Position numbers and translations under genes: made by a program
Part shown: piece by piece, positions 7,600 to 18,114 of the stretch
How positions within the stretch are numbered: position 1 is the first letter of the stretch
How the letters are laid out: each line of letters starts with the position of its first letter
The notes under the pieces: model-generated
What the model was told of the DNA's origin: nothing
Database searches by the model: none
The model's input: the letters and a program-made list of their open reading frames with translations, nothing else
Assembly: GCA_944360115.1 (NCBI GenBank)
Contig: CALVTH010000010.1
Span: 1-42,801 of the forward strand
Reading direction: 5' to 3'
DNA from: an uncultured Clostridia bacterium
GTDB lineage: Bacteria; Bacillota; Clostridia; Christensenellales; CAG-917
DNA length: 42,801 bases

Positions 7600-8877
7600 A
7601 TGAAAATTGCCGTTGTAGGTTCGGGCGGGCGCGAGCACGCCATAATCAAAGCCCTTGCAAAGAGCCCCCTTGCAGAGAAGATTTACGCGCTTCCCGGCAA
7701 CGGCGGCATGAGCGACATCGCCGAGTGTGTGGCGGTGGGCGCAAAGGACATTCCCGCCATTGTGCGGTTTGCCGTGGACAACGCCGTCGATTATGTCGTC
7801 GTCGCTCCCGACGACCCGCTCGTGCTCGGGGCGGTGGACGCCCTCGAGGAAGCGGGGGTGCCTTGCTTCGGACCGCGCGCCAACGCCGCTGTCATCGAAG
7901 GCAGCAAAGCCTTTGCAAAGGGGCTTATGGCGCGGCACGGAATCCCCACCGCGCATTACGCCGATTTCAGCGACGAAAAAGCGGCGCTCGGTTACATCGA
8001 CGGACTGAAAGAGGGCAAAATCGTCGTAAAGGCCGATGGACTTGCGCTTGGAAAGGGCGTCATCATAGCCGAGAACAAAGCCGAAGCCGCCGCCGCTGTC
8101 CGTTCCATGATGTCGGAAGGCAAGTTCGGCGCCAGCGGCAACACCGTCGTCATAGAGGAATTTCTTACGGGACCCGAGGTGTCCGTGCTGGCTTTCACCG
8201 ACGGCGAGACCGTGGTGCCCATGGTGTCGAGCATGGACCACAAACGCGCTCTGACGGGCGACCTCGGGCTGAATACCGGCGGTATGGGCACGGTCGCGCC
8301 CAATCCCTGTTACACCGACGAAATCGCCGCCGAGTGCATGGAAAAAATATTCCTGCCCACCGTGCGCGCGATGAAAGAAGAGGGCAGACCTTTCAAGGGA
8401 TGTCTGTATTTCGGGCTTATGCTCACGCCCGACGGACCCAAGGTCATCGAATACAACTGCCGTTTCGGCGACCCCGAGACGCAGGTGGTGTTGCCCCTTC
8501 TCGAAAGCGATTTGCTCGAAGTCATGCTTGCCTGCACGGAAGGCAGACTGAAAGATGTCGAGGTGCGGTTTTCCCGCGGCAGCGCCTGTTGTGTGATAAT
8601 GGCTTCCGAGGGCTATCCCGCCGCATACGGCACGGGTTACGAAATAGTCGTCGACGAGGGGTGCGACTGCGAGATATATTATGCGGGCGCAAAACTTTCC
8701 GAAGGCAAACTGCTGACATCGGGCGGCAGGGTGCTGGGAGTGACCGCTGTTGCGGACACGCTGGAAAAGGCGGTCGAAAAAGCGTATGACGGCGTGAAGA
8801 AAGTGCATTTCGGCAACGCGTATTACCGTCTCGACATCGGCGCGAGAGCGCTTGCGGCGGAAAAGAACGCCGAATAA
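7600..8877 (+). CDS. purD: Phosphoribosylamine-glycine ligase PurD
   Basis: 425 aa ATP-grasp enzyme joining glycine to phosphoribosylamine. It begins MKIAVVGSGGREHAII, the family's N-terminal signature. The ATP-grasp core shows KADGLALGKGVIIA, EEFLTGPEVSVLAFTDG, NTGGMGTVAPNP and YNCRFGDPETQV. ATG 7600 is preferred to the TTG at 7552 because GAGGATGAT lies just before it and the conserved fold begins there. The extra 16 upstream residues match nothing in the family. Confidence 0.97.
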   Translation: MKIAVVGSGGREHAIIKALAKSPLAEKIYALPGNGGMSDIAECVAVGAKDIPAIVRFAVDNAVDYVVVAPDDPLVLGAVDALEEAGVPCFGPRANAAVIEGSKAFAKGLMARHGIPTAHYADFSDEKAALGYIDGLKEGKIVVKADGLALGKGVIIAENKAEAAAAVRSMMSEGKFGASGNTVVIEEFLTGPEVSVLAFTDGETVVPMVSSMDHKRALTGDLGLNTGGMGTVAPNPCYTDEIAAECMEKIFLPTVRAMKEEGRPFKGCLYFGLMLTPDGPKVIEYNCRFGDPETQVVLPLLESDLLEVMLACTEGRLKDVEVRFSRGSACCVIMASEGYPAAYGTGYEIVVDEGCDCEIYYAGAKLSEGKLLTSGGRVLGVTAVADTLEKAVEKAYDGVKKVHFGNAYYRLDIGARALAAEKNAE

Positions 8878-8892
8878 CGGCGCGGAGGAATT

Positions 8893-11800
8893 ATGGTCTA
8901 CAGAGTCTTTGTCGAAAAGAAACCCGAACTTGCCGCCGAAGCGCGCGCGCTTCTCGCAGACGCCGTCGGCACGCTGGGGATAAGCGGACTCAAAGCGGTG
9001 AGAATAGTCAACCGCTACGATGTCGAGGGCGTGGACGCGGAGTTGTTCGACTACGCAAAGCGCAACATTTTCTCCGAGCCGCAGCTCGACATAGTGTCGG
9101 ACGCGCTCGACGAACGGGGCGCGGCGGCGGTGTTCGCCGTCGAGCCGTTGCCGGGGCAGTTCGACCAGCGCGCGGACAGCGCGGCGCAGTGTATACAGAT
9201 TGCGTCGCAGAAGGAAAAGCCGCTTGTGGCGACAGCGCGCGTGCACCTGTTGTACGGCGACATCACCGAGGAGGACGCCGAGCGCATAAAGCGTTATGTC
9301 ATCAACCCCGTGGAGTGCCGCGAAGCCGGATTCGGTCTGCCCGAAACGCTGAAAGCGCAATTCGCCGTGCCGACGGAAGTCGCCACCGTCGAAGGTTTTC
9401 TCGACCTCGAAGGCAAGGATTTCGAAGCGTTCGCAAAGAAATATTCCCTTGCAATGGACGCCGACGATGTCAGGTTCTGCCGCGACTATTTCAGAAGCGA
9501 GCGGCGCGACCCCACGCTCACGGAAATCCGTATGATTGACACTTACTGGTCCGACCATTGCCGTCATACCACATTCCTCACCACCATAGACGGCGTGGAA
9601 TTCGACAGCGACCTCGGCAAGGCGGAGTGGGCGGCGTATCTTGCGGCGCGCAGACAGCTGCACCGCGAGCACAAGCCGATAAACCTCATGGACATCGCGA
9701 CCATTGCCGCCAAGCAACTGCGCGCGGAAGGCAAACTGAACAATCTCGACGAATCCGAGGAAATCAACGCCTGCACCGTCAAAATCAAGGTGGATGTCGA
9801 CGGCAAGGACGAGGACTGGCTGCTGCTGTTCAAGAACGAGACCCACAACCACCCCACCGAAATAGAGCCTTTCGGCGGCGCGGCGACCTGCATAGGAGGC
9901 GCGATACGCGACCCTCTGAGCGGCAGGGCGTATGTCTATTCGGCAATGCGCGTCACGGGCGCGGGCAATCCGCTGGCTTCCCTTTCCGAGACCCTGAAAG
10001 GCAAACTGCCGCAAAAGAAAATCGTCACCACGGCGGCGGCGGGTTACAGTTCGTACGGCAACCAGATAGGACTCGCCACGGGCATAGTGGACGAACTTTA
10101 TCACGACGGTTATGTGGCGAAGCGTCTGGAAATCGGCGCGGTGACGGGCGCGGCTCCCGCGCGCAATGTCGTGCGCGAGACTCCCGTCGCGGGCGATATA
10201 GTCATACTGCTCGGCGGGCGCACGGGGAGAGACGGTTGCGGCGGCGCGACGGGATCTTCCAAGGCGCACAGCACGGCTTCCCTTGCCACCTGCGGCGCGG
10301 AAGTGCAGAAGGGTAACGCTCCCGAGGAGCGCAAACTCCAGAGACTTTTCCGCAATCCCGAGGCTTCGCTGCTCATAAAGAGGTGCAACGACTTCGGCGC
10401 GGGCGGCGTGTCCGTCGCAATCGGCGAACTTGCGGACGGTCTGGAAATCGACCTCAACGCCGTGCCCAAGAAATACGAAGGTCTCGACGGCACCGAACTT
10501 GCAATCAGCGAATCGCAGGAGAGAATGGCGGTGGTCGTAGCGGCGGAGAACGCCGAGAAATTCAAGCGGCTGGCATACGCCGAAAACCTCGAAGCCACGG
10601 TTGTCGCGGTGGTCACCGATGAGCCCCGTCTCCGTATGAAATGGAACGGAAAGACCATTGTCGACATCTCCCGCGAATTTTTGAATTCCAACGGCGCGGA
10701 GAAGCACACGACGGCAAGAATCGTCGCCCCCGCAAAACGCGACGCGAAGACCCCGAAGAGTTTTGCCGAGGGTATGCGCGCGCTTGCCGGCGACCTCAAT
10801 GTGTGCTCCAAACGCGGGCTGTCCGAACGCTTCGACAGCACCATAGGAGCGGGCACCGTGCTCATGCCTTTCGGCGGCAAAAAACAGCTGACCCCCATAC
10901 AGTGCATGGTCAACAAGGTTTCCGTCGAAAAAGGCGAAACAAGCACTTGTTCGCTCATGTCCTGGGGGTTTAACCCCTATATCAGCGAAAACAGCCCCTT
11001 CCACGGCGCCTATCTCGCCGTCGTGGAAAGCGTGTCCAAACTCATTGCGGCGGGCGCGGACAGAAAGGATGTTTACCTCACTTTCCAGGAGTATTTCGAG
11101 AAGCCGATGTCGGTGCCCGAGCGTTGGGGCAAGCCCCTCGCGGCGTTGCTGGGTGCCTACCGTGCGCAACGCGATTTCGGCATAGGCGCGATAGGCGGCA
11201 AAGACAGTATGAGCGGCACTTTCGAGCACCTCGATGTCCCGCCCACGCTGGTGTCGTTTGCCGTCACCACGGCGAAGACGGACGACATAATTTCCCCCGA
11301 TTTCAAGCGGGCGGGGAGCAGAGTCGCGCTGTTTGACTGCGAGTACGGCGCGGACGGTCTTCCCGTGGCGGAAAGCTTCCTTTTCAATCTCGACCGCGTG
11401 TCCGCTCTCGTCAGGGCGGGCAAGGCGCTTGCCGTGTGGACTCCCGCTTTCGGCGGCATTGCCGAGGGCATTATGAAGATGAGTTTCGGCGGAGGCTTCG
11501 GCTTTTCGTTCGACCCGTCCGTCACCCTCGAAAAAGCGTTCTCCGAAAGGTACGGTGCGTTCATCGTCGAACTCGCCGACGGCGCGGAAGGCGGCGAGAC
11601 GCTCGGCACGGTCACCGAAAAAGCCGAATTCACGCTCGGCGGCGACAGCGTGTCCGCAGAGGAAATTCTCGCGGTGTACGAGGGAAAACTCGAATCCGTC
11701 TTTGCCTGCAACATCAGACAGGAAGGGCAGGGACTGCACAAGGTGGCGTACGAGTGCGGCGGAGCGAAAAAGTCGGGGCTGGGGATTGCCAGACCCGAAA

Positions 11801-12588
11801 TCCTCATTCCCGTGTTCCCCGGCACCAACTGCGAATACGACACGGCGAAAGCCGCGGAGCGCGCGGGCGCCAAAGCGCGCATTTTCGTCGTCAACAACCT
11901 CACCGCCGACAGCATAGCGCAGTCCGTCGAGGAGTTCGCGCGGCTGGTGGGCGGAGCGCAGGCGATATTCATTCCCGGCGGCTTCTCGGGCGGCGACGAA
12001 CCCGACGGCAGCGGCAAGTTCATCACTTCATTCTTCCGCAACGCGCGCGTCACCGACGCCGTGCGCGACCTGCTCAAACGCCGCGACGGTCTCGTGGCGG
12101 GAATCTGCAACGGTTTTCAGGCGCTCATCAAACTCGGGCTCGTCACCTACGGCGACATCACAGAAATCGGCGCCGACGACCCCACGCTCACATACAACAT
12201 CATTTCGCGTCACCAGTCGCGCATAGTGCGCACGCGGGTGTGCTCCGACCTCTCTCCGTGGCTGTCCAGGGTCAGGGTGGGCGACATCGTCAATGTGCCC
12301 GTTTCGCACGGCGAGGGCAGGTTCATGGCGAACGCTGAGTGGCTCGCGCGCCTGGAGAAGGCGGGACAGATTGCCACGCAGTATGTCGACCTTTCGGGCA
12401 ATCCCACGGCGGATGTGGCGTTCAATCCCAACGGCAGCGACCTGGCGGTGGAGGGCATAACCTCTCCCGACGGCAGGGTGCTCGGCAAAATGGGGCACAG
12501 CGAACGCGTCGGCGCGGGACTGTACAGGAATGTGGAAGGCAACTACAATTTGGGACTCTTCGAGTCTGCGGTATATTATTTCGGCTAG
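8893..12588 (+). CDS. purL: Phosphoribosylformylglycinamidine synthase, single-chain PurL
   Basis: A 1231-aa single polypeptide holding N-terminal, two AIR-synthase-like and glutaminase domains. Bacilli split this job among PurS, PurQ and PurL. The centre carries [32 protein letters not shown] and [14 protein letters not shown]. The C-terminal glutamine amidotransferase (about residue 970 on) begins [11 protein letters not shown] and has the nucleophile in [14 protein letters not shown]. The conserved His lies in VSHGEGR, with another in KMGHSER. It makes FGAM from FGAR, glutamine and ATP, the substrate of PurM. The SD GGAGG precedes ATG 8893 by 6 nt. Confidence 0.97.
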   Translation: MVYRVFVEKKPELAAEARALLADAVGTLGISGLKAVRIVNRYDVEGVDAELFDYAKRNIFSEPQLDIVSDALDERGAAAVFAVEPLPGQFDQRADSAAQCIQIASQKEKPLVATARVHLLYGDITEEDAERIKRYVINPVECREAGFGLPETLKAQFAVPTEVATVEGFLDLEGKDFEAFAKKYSLAMDADDVRFCRDYFRSERRDPTLTEIRMIDTYWSDHCRHTTFLTTIDGVEFDSDLGKAEWAAYLAARRQLHREHKPINLMDIATIAAKQLRAEGKLNNLDESEEINACTVKIKVDVDGKDEDWLLLFKNETHNHPTEIEPFGGAATCIGGAIRDPLSGRAYVYSAMRVTGAGNPLASLSETLKGKLPQKKIVTTAAAGYSSYGNQIGLATGIVDELYHDGYVAKRLEIGAVTGAAPARNVVRETPVAGDIVILLGGRTGRDGCGGATGSSKAHSTASLATCGAEVQKGNAPEERKLQRLFRNPEASLLIKRCNDFGAGGVSVAIGELADGLEIDLNAVPKKYEGLDGTELAISESQERMAVVVAAENAEKFKRLAYAENLEATVVAVVTDEPRLRMKWNGKTIVDISREFLNSNGAEKHTTARIVAPAKRDAKTPKSFAEGMRALAGDLNVCSKRGLSERFDSTIGAGTVLMPFGGKKQLTPIQCMVNKVSVEKGETSTCSLMSWGFNPYISENSPFHGAYLAVVESVSKLIAAGADRKDVYLTFQEYFEKPMSVPERWGKPLAALLGAYRAQRDFGIGAIGGKDSMSGTFEHLDVPPTLVSFAVTTAKTDDIISPDFKRAGSRVALFDCEYGADGLPVAESFLFNLDRVSALVRAGKALAVWTPAFGGIAEGIMKMSFGGGFGFSFDPSVTLEKAFSERYGAFIVELADGAEGGETLGTVTEKAEFTLGGDSVSAEEILAVYEGKLESVFACNIRQEGQGLHKVAYECGGAKKSGLGIARPEILIPVFPGTNCEYDTAKAAERAGAKARIFVVNNLTADSIAQSVEEFARLVGGAQAIFIPGGFSGGDEPDGSGKFITSFFRNARVTDAVRDLLKRRDGLVAGICNGFQALIKLGLVTYGDITEIGADDPTLTYNIISRHQSRIVRTRVCSDLSPWLSRVRVGDIVNVPVSHGEGRFMANAEWLARLEKAGQIATQYVDLSGNPTADVAFNPNGSDLAVEGITSPDGRVLGKMGHSERVGAGLYRNVEGNYNLGLFESAVYYFG

Positions 12589-12596
12589 GAGGCATT

Positions 12597-14102
12597 ATGG
12601 CAAAGTATTTCGAAGAACCGTCGAGGACATTCAGCGAGTATCTCCTGATACCCGCCTACACCGACGAGAACTGTATCCCCGCAAATGTTAGTCTGCGCAC
12701 CCCGCTCGTCCGCTTCAATAAGGGCGAGGAGCCGCGGATTTCGCTCAATATACCTCTCGTGTCGGCTATCATGCAGTCGGTCAGCAACGACACCCTCGCA
12801 ATAGCCCTCGCCCGCGAAGGCGGCATGAGTTTCATCTACGGCTCGCAGACCCCCGAAAACGAAGCCGCCATGGTGCGTCGCGTCAAGAATTACAAGGCGG
12901 GTTTCGTGGTGTCCGACTCCAACCTCACCCCCGACGACACCCTCGCCGCGGTGGTGGAGCTCGTCAAGGTCAAGGGGCACAACACCATTGCCGTCACCGA
13001 CGACGGCACCAGCTCGGGCAAACTGCTCGGCATTGTGACCAGCCGCGACTACAGGGTCAGCCGTATGCCTCTCGACCTCAAGGTGAGCGAGTTCATGACT
13101 CCGCGCGAGAAACTCATCACCGCGCCTCTCGGCACGGGACTCGCCGAAGCCAACGACATCATCTGGGAACACAAACTCAACGCCATTCCCATTGTGGACG
13201 AGAACGACCACCTCGTGTATTTCGTCTTCCGCAAGGACTACGACCAGCACAAGAAAAATCCTCTCGAACTGCTCGACGAGAGCAAGCGTTATATGGTGGG
13301 CGCGGGCATAAACACCCTCGACTACGAAAAACGCGTGCCCTTGCTCGTCGATGCCGGCGCAGATGTGCTGTGCATAGACTCCTCCGAAGGGTACAGCGTG
13401 TGGCAGAAACGCACCCTCGACTTCATACGCGGCAAATACGGCGACAAGGTCAAAGTGGGCGCTGGCAATGTCGTGGACAGGGACGGTTTCATGTTCCTTG
13501 CCGAAGCGGGAGCGGATTTCGTCAAGGTGGGTATCGGCGGCGGCTCCATCTGCATAACCCGCGAGCAGAAGGGCATAGGTCGCGGGCAGGCGAGCGCGCT
13601 CATCGAAGTGGCGGCGGCGCGCGACGAATATTTCAAGAAGACGGGCGTGTATGTGCCTATCTGTTCCGACGGCGGCATAGTGCACGACTATCACATGACT
13701 CTGGCTCTCGCCATGGGCGCGGACTTCCTCATGCTCGGGAGATACTTCGCCCGCTTCGACGAAAGCCCCACCAACAAACTCAACATCAACGGCAATTATG
13801 TCAAGGAATACTGGGGAGAGGGCAGCAACCGCGCGCGCAACTGGCAGCGTTACGACCTCGGCGGCAAGTCGGGTCTGAGCTTCGAAGAGGGCGTCGACAG
13901 TTATGTGCCTTACGCCGGCAGACTCAAGGACAATGTCGAACGCAGTCTTTACAAGGTGCGTTCCACCATGTGCAACTGTGGCGCGACGACAATCAAGCAG
14001 CTGCAGAAAAACGCCAAACTCACCGTGGTGTCCGCCACCAGCATAACCGAAGGCGGCGCGCACGATGTCATCCAGAAGAACACGACTTACATCAACAACT
14101 GA
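12597..14102 (+). CDS. guaB: IMP dehydrogenase GuaB
   Basis: 501 aa, the first committed step to GMP: NAD-dependent oxidation of IMP to XMP. A CBS pair lies at about 100-215, inserted in the TIM barrel. The active-site loop [20 protein letters not shown] has the catalytic Cys319, where many bacterial enzymes have [37 protein letters not shown] and the flap YEGVE-equivalent region [14 protein letters not shown] are also present. The start follows AGGAGGC, 8 nt after the purL stop. Its place in a purine operon couples IMP synthesis with guanine nucleotide synthesis. Confidence 0.95.
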   Translation: MAKYFEEPSRTFSEYLLIPAYTDENCIPANVSLRTPLVRFNKGEEPRISLNIPLVSAIMQSVSNDTLAIALAREGGMSFIYGSQTPENEAAMVRRVKNYKAGFVVSDSNLTPDDTLAAVVELVKVKGHNTIAVTDDGTSSGKLLGIVTSRDYRVSRMPLDLKVSEFMTPREKLITAPLGTGLAEANDIIWEHKLNAIPIVDENDHLVYFVFRKDYDQHKKNPLELLDESKRYMVGAGINTLDYEKRVPLLVDAGADVLCIDSSEGYSVWQKRTLDFIRGKYGDKVKVGAGNVVDRDGFMFLAEAGADFVKVGIGGGSICITREQKGIGRGQASALIEVAAARDEYFKKTGVYVPICSDGGIVHDYHMTLALAMGADFLMLGRYFARFDESPTNKLNINGNYVKEYWGEGSNRARNWQRYDLGGKSGLSFEEGVDSYVPYAGRLKDNVERSLYKVRSTMCNCGATTIKQLQKNAKLTVVSATSITEGGAHDVIQKNTTYINN

Positions 14103-14104
14103 TT

Positions 14105-14962
14105 ATGACTATCATCGACGGAAAACTCGTCAGCAGCGAGACAAGGAAACAAATTGCGGCAGAGGTCGCTTCGCTCCCGCAGGATAAATGCGGAAAAATC
14201 GGACTTGCGGTCATACTTGTCGGCGACAACCCCGCAAGTCAGGTGTATGTGCGCAACAAAATCAACGCCTGCGCCGAAGTGGGCATCGCGTCCACGCTGG
14301 TCAAGATGCCTGCCGACGCCACCTACGAAGAGGTGCTTGCCAAAATCCAAGCCCTCAACGCCGACCCCGAAATCAACGGTATTCTGGTGCAGCTTCCCCT
14401 TCCCGGACACCTCGACGAATCCGCGCTGTTGCGCGCGATTGACCCCGCCAAGGATGTGGACGGCTGCCACTATGTGCAGAAAGGCAAACTCTGGATAGGC
14501 GAGCCCGAAGTCATTCCCTGCACTCCGTACGGAGTGATGAGGTTGCTCGACTACTACGACATACCCCTCGAAGGCAAGAGGGCGGTGGTGATAGGTCGCT
14601 CCAACCTCGTGGGCAAACCCCTTGCGCAACTGCTTCTCGACCGCAACGCGACGGTCACGATCTGCCACAGCCGCACCAGAGACCTCGGCAAGATAACCGC
14701 CGAAGCCGACATCGTGTGCGTTGCAATAGGCGTCGCCAAATTCCTCAAAGCGGATATGGTGAAAGAGGGCGCCGTGGTCATCGATGTGGGTATGGACCGC
14801 GACGAAAACGGCAAACTTTGCGGCGATGTCGACTATGCCGCCGTCGCGCCCAAATGCTCCTACATCACGCCCGTGCCCGGCGGCGTGGGACCCATGACGG
14901 TCACCATGCTGCTCAAGAACACCGTCATGACCTACCGTCTGCAACACGGTCTTGCCGAATAA
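14105..14962 (+). CDS. folD: Bifunctional methylene-THF dehydrogenase / methenyl-THF cyclohydrolase FolD
   Basis: 285 aa, normal for FolD. Catalytic Lys52 lies in YVRNKINACAEVGI. The folate-site segment QLPLPGHLDESALLRAIDPAKDVDG, then PCTPYGVMRLL and the Rossmann segment VVIGRSNLVGKPLAQLLL, and the C-terminal TPVPGGVGPMTVTMLL, are all typical. It supplies 10-formyl-THF for PurN and the AICAR transformylase. The start ATG lies 2 nt after the guaB stop and has no visible SD, so translation is probably coupled to guaB. It is the last gene before a strong terminator. Confidence 0.97.
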   Translation: MTIIDGKLVSSETRKQIAAEVASLPQDKCGKIGLAVILVGDNPASQVYVRNKINACAEVGIASTLVKMPADATYEEVLAKIQALNADPEINGILVQLPLPGHLDESALLRAIDPAKDVDGCHYVQKGKLWIGEPEVIPCTPYGVMRLLDYYDIPLEGKRAVVIGRSNLVGKPLAQLLLDRNATVTICHSRTRDLGKITAEADIVCVAIGVAKFLKADMVKEGAVVIDVGMDRDENGKLCGDVDYAAVAPKCSYITPVPGGVGPMTVTMLLKNTVMTYRLQHGLAE

Positions 14963-15000
14963 CCGCGGTCGCGGAGCGACGCGTACGCGTGCAGGTTTTC

Positions 15001-15028
15001 GCGGCGGGCTGAATGCCCGCCGCTTTTT
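15001..15028 (+). terminator. Terminator of the purine operon
   Basis: A perfect 9-bp stem GCGGCGGGC / GCCCGCCGC with loop TGAAT is followed by TTTTT. From here to the promoter at 15235 I see no gene. Confidence 0.92.
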
Positions 15029-15234
15029 GCTCTTTGTCGCGGTCGTTTCAAAGGTAAATGGACAAGACTAAAAGCGCGTTTTCCGCAATCTAACCGCGCG
15101 GTTTCGAAAAATCCGTCGTTTATTCGCGGCGGACGGACGCGCGTCGGGCGACGACGGACGGGTGTGAAATGTCGCCGTGTGCCGTCCGGCTTTGCCTTCT
15201 GGCGGGTGACCGCGGGGGCGTCTTGGGTTTTTTG

Positions 15235-15263
15235 TTGACTGACGCGCGCGCGTGTGGTAAACT
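15235..15263 (+). promoter_or_regulatory. Promoter of the VOC-fold gene
   Basis: TTGACT (15235-15240), a 17-nt GC-rich spacer and TAAACT (15258-15263). The transcript would start near 15270, giving a leader of about 50 nt that includes the SD GGGAGG. Confidence 0.75.
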
Positions 15264-15318
15264 TATTAACAATTGGGGGAGCGGGCGCGCACGCGCGCCG
15301 CGCTTCTCGGGAGGTTGT

Positions 15319-15840
15319 ATGAAATTCGGCAAAATCGGTCATGTGGGTATCGTCGTCAGAGACATAGCGGTGGCAAAAGAGCAGTATTCCCGCATTTTCG
15401 GCATAAAGGACTGGTACGAACTTACCTACGACAGTCCCCTCGATATGACTTATCGCGGTGAAAAGCGCAACTGCAATGTCACCCTTTATTTCGGCGGCAA
15501 GGGACATACCGTCATCGAACTCATTCACACCGAGGGCGATTCCAACATCTATACCAATTTCCTCGAACGGCACGGCGAGGGCATACACCACATCGAGTAC
15601 AATGTCAAGGACCTCGACGCTGCAATCGCTCATGTCGAGAGTCAGGGCTGGAAGGTGCTGCAATCGGCGTCTTTCGGTTCGGCAGGCGCGAAGATACGCT
15701 ATGCGTATGTCGGAGCAAGCGAGGACGACGCCGTGGTCGAACTCATCGAGACCACCCTCGGCGGCGGCATAAAGAAGGGCGATATGCCTTTCGAGACGCA
15801 GCTTGCGGCGCTCACCGGCAACTATAAGAAATTGAAATAA
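15319..15840 (+). CDS. VOC-superfamily (glyoxalase-fold) protein
   Basis: 173 aa with two beta-alpha-beta-beta-beta modules. It begins GKIGHVGIVVRDIAVAKEQY, with a metal-ligand-type His in the first strand, then TVIELIHTEGDSN, GIHHIEYNVKDLDAAIAHV with another His, and VVELIETTLGG. This is the pattern of metal-dependent VOC enzymes such as methylmalonyl-CoA epimerase or glyoxalase I. The order HVGIVV..IHHIEY..VELIE is nearest the epimerase group, but the substrate cannot be fixed. ATG 15319 has GGGAGG at 4 nt spacing. An upstream in-frame GTG-type extension from 15169 would cross the promoter and is rejected. Confidence 0.85.
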   Translation: MKFGKIGHVGIVVRDIAVAKEQYSRIFGIKDWYELTYDSPLDMTYRGEKRNCNVTLYFGGKGHTVIELIHTEGDSNIYTNFLERHGEGIHHIEYNVKDLDAAIAHVESQGWKVLQSASFGSAGAKIRYAYVGASEDDAVVELIETTLGGGIKKGDMPFETQLAALTGNYKKLK

Positions 15841-15849
15841 CAAACACGG

Positions 15850-15876
15850 GGACGCGGCGAATCGGCGTCCTTTTTT
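15850..15876 (+). terminator. Intrinsic terminator directly before the next start codon
   Basis: GGACGC (15850-15855), a 9-nt loop and GCGTCC (15865-15870) followed by six T. It ends just before the SD (GGAGG, 15881-15885) of the next gene, so it may either end the VOC transcript or let part of it read into the oxidoreductase. Confidence 0.8.
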
Positions 15877-15889
15877 GCGCGGAGGATAT

Positions 15890-18010
15890 ATGGAAGACAA
15901 AATTCCCGTCGGAGAACAAAAGTACAAGAAACTGTTTTCGCCTATGAAGATAGGCACCTGCGAGATTAAAAACCGCATCGTCATGCCCCCCATGATGGTG
16001 GGTTTCGGTCAGCCCGACGGGCGTCCCACCGAGATGCTCATGGACTATTACGAGGAGCGCGCCAAGGGCGGCACGGGGCTCATCATCACCGAGATTACCC
16101 GCGTCAACGACGACCACGGTGCGGCGGCGTTCAATCAGCTGGCGATGTCGCACGACTATCACATCGAGCCCATGCGCGAACTTGCCAACCGCGTGAAACG
16201 CCACGGCGCCAGGTTCTTCGTGCAGCTTCATCATCCCGGCAGACAGAACATCGGCATTATGATACACATGGTGCCGCTCACCAATTTCTGCTCCAAAATC
16301 TGCAAGAATTTCCCCAATCTCGTCTACAAAATGGCGCCCGGAATCGGCAAGAAGATGATTGCCAAAGGTCTGGTGTTCGCTTCTCCCGGTCCCTCCAAGT
16401 GCGAACCGAGCAAGGTCGCGGGCGGTCATGTCAGAGCGTTCTCCCGCCACGAAATCAAGCAACTCATCCGCCAGTTCGTCGACGCGGCGGTGCGGTGCAA
16501 GAAAGCGGGCGTGGACGGCGTGGAACTGCACGCCGCGCACGGCTATCTGCTTCAGCAGTTCCTCAGCCCCAATACCAACAAACGCACCGACGAATACGGC
16601 GGCAGCTTCGAGAACAGACTTCGTTTCGTCGTGGAGATTCTCAAGGGCATAAAAGAGGAGTGCGGCAAGGATTATCCCGTCATCGTGCGACTTGCCGTCG
16701 ACGAATGTTACGACAAAATCGGTCAGCCGGGCAAAGGCTACGGGCTGGACACGGGCGTCAGGTACGCCGTCGCGCTCAAGGAAGCGGGCGCGGACGCCAT
16801 AGATGTGTCCTCCGCCGCATACGACACCTACAACTACTGGCTGGAACCCACTTCCTTCGATTGCGGATGGCGCGCATACATGGCGCAGGCGGTCAAGAAG
16901 GCCGTGGGCGACCTGCCCGTGCTTGCCGCCAATGTCATACGCTCGGCGGAGCAGGCGGAAAGGCAGATAGAGAGCGGTATGCAGGACTTCGCGTCCTTCG
17001 GAAGACCGCACATCGCCGACCCGCATCTCGCGGAAAAAATGCGCGACGGGCGCGAGGACGAAATCAAGCGCTGCATAAGCTGTCTTTACTGCATAGAGAG
17101 CATGATGGACAATGCATTTGTCGGCAAACACGGGTGCTGTTCCGTCAATCCGTCTCTCGGTGAGGAACGCAAGTACAACGACCTGCCCGCCGACGGAAAG
17201 GGCAGAAAGGTGATAATCGTGGGCGCGGGCGTCGCGGGACTGACCGCCGCCGAAGTGCTGGCGGGTAAGCGCGGCTTCTCCGTCACCGTCTACGAAAAGG
17301 AAGACATAACGGGCGGGCAAATCAACCTTGCCGACAAAGGTCCCAAGAAAGAGAAAATCGGCTGGTGCGCACACGACCTCTACACCGCCGCGACCAAGGC
17401 GGGAGCCAAAATCGTGTGCGGCGTGACCGTCACTCCCGAACTCATCGAAAAGGAAAACCCCTACGCCGTCATAATCGCAACGGGCGCGGTCGCCGTGAGA
17501 CCCCGCTCGATTAAAGGGTCGGACGGCGCGAATGTGTTCACCACCACCCAGATACTCGACGGGTCCGTCCGACTCGAGAACAAGAATGTCGTCGTGGTCG
17601 GCACGGGCATGACGGGTCTCGAAACGGGCGAACTGCTTGCCGAGGGCGGCAACAAACTCACCTTTGTCGAAATGGCGAACGAGATTGCCCCGGGAACATG
17701 GTTCCAGCACCTTGACGACGCGCTGCCCAAACTCAAAGCCGCGGGGGCGGAATTCGTCCTCGGCACCAAACTGCTTTCCATTGACGAAACGGGCGTGGAA
17801 GTCGCGGCGACCAAGGAGAAGAAACCCGCGCCGCGTCACATCGGTTGCGACGCCGTCGTGCTGTCGCTCGGCTCCCGTCCCGTCAACTCGCTTGCCAAGG
17901 AACTGGAAGGCAAGGTGGAAAGGCTGTTCGTCGTCGGCGACGCGTGCAAGGTGGGCAGGATAGCCAACGCCACCTCCGCAGCCTACAATGTGGCGGTCAA
18001 CCTGAAGTGA
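15890..18010 (+). CDS. NADH:flavin oxidoreductase, old yellow enzyme + FAD/NAD domain (2,4-dienoyl-CoA reductase-like)
   Basis: 706 aa in two parts. Residues 13-390 are an FMN-binding TIM barrel of the old yellow enzyme type (NRIVMPPMM, VQLHHPGRQ, VELHAAHGYLLQQFLSP, NKRTDEYGGS). A cysteine cluster at 395-417 should bind a 4Fe-4S centre. Residues 438-700 are a FAD/NAD-binding module with GAGVAG (445-450), a second dinucleotide motif VVVGTGMTGLETGELL and a final VGDACKVGRIANA. Such enzymes reduce enoate or dienoyl bonds, steroids or trimethylamine. The cluster Cys at 395, 398, 401 and 417 differ in spacing from the C-x2-C-x3-C-x11-C of E. coli FadH. ATG 15890 follows GGAGG. Substrate unknown. 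Confidence 0.93.
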   Translation: MEDKIPVGEQKYKKLFSPMKIGTCEIKNRIVMPPMMVGFGQPDGRPTEMLMDYYEERAKGGTGLIITEITRVNDDHGAAAFNQLAMSHDYHIEPMRELANRVKRHGARFFVQLHHPGRQNIGIMIHMVPLTNFCSKICKNFPNLVYKMAPGIGKKMIAKGLVFASPGPSKCEPSKVAGGHVRAFSRHEIKQLIRQFVDAAVRCKKAGVDGVELHAAHGYLLQQFLSPNTNKRTDEYGGSFENRLRFVVEILKGIKEECGKDYPVIVRLAVDECYDKIGQPGKGYGLDTGVRYAVALKEAGADAIDVSSAAYDTYNYWLEPTSFDCGWRAYMAQAVKKAVGDLPVLAANVIRSAEQAERQIESGMQDFASFGRPHIADPHLAEKMRDGREDEIKRCISCLYCIESMMDNAFVGKHGCCSVNPSLGEERKYNDLPADGKGRKVIIVGAGVAGLTAAEVLAGKRGFSVTVYEKEDITGGQINLADKGPKKEKIGWCAHDLYTAATKAGAKIVCGVTVTPELIEKENPYAVIIATGAVAVRPRSIKGSDGANVFTTTQILDGSVRLENKNVVVVGTGMTGLETGELLAEGGNKLTFVEMANEIAPGTWFQHLDDALPKLKAAGAEFVLGTKLLSIDETGVEVAATKEKKPAPRHIGCDAVVLSLGSRPVNSLAKELEGKVERLFVVGDACKVGRIANATSAAYNVAVNLK

Positions 18011-18062
18011 CAAAACGCAACAAAACAGCGCAACACGCGCTTTAATGGTTGATAACGACAAC

Positions 18063-18085
18063 AAAACCGCCGTTTCGGCGGTTTT
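18063..18085. terminator. Bidirectional intrinsic terminator
   Basis: A perfect 10-bp dyad AAAACCGCCG / CGGCGGTTTT with loop TTT lies between the convergent oxidoreductase and aminotransferase genes. Confidence 0.9.
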
Positions 18086-18114
18086 GTTTTGTCTTTCCGT
18101 TCGACCGTTTCCGA

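Noticed and set aside
6547-11739. A 1730-codon open frame on the minus strand
   Set aside because: It lies opposite purH, purD and purL. Strong GC codon bias removes stops from the antisense frame. It has no SD and no recognisable domains.
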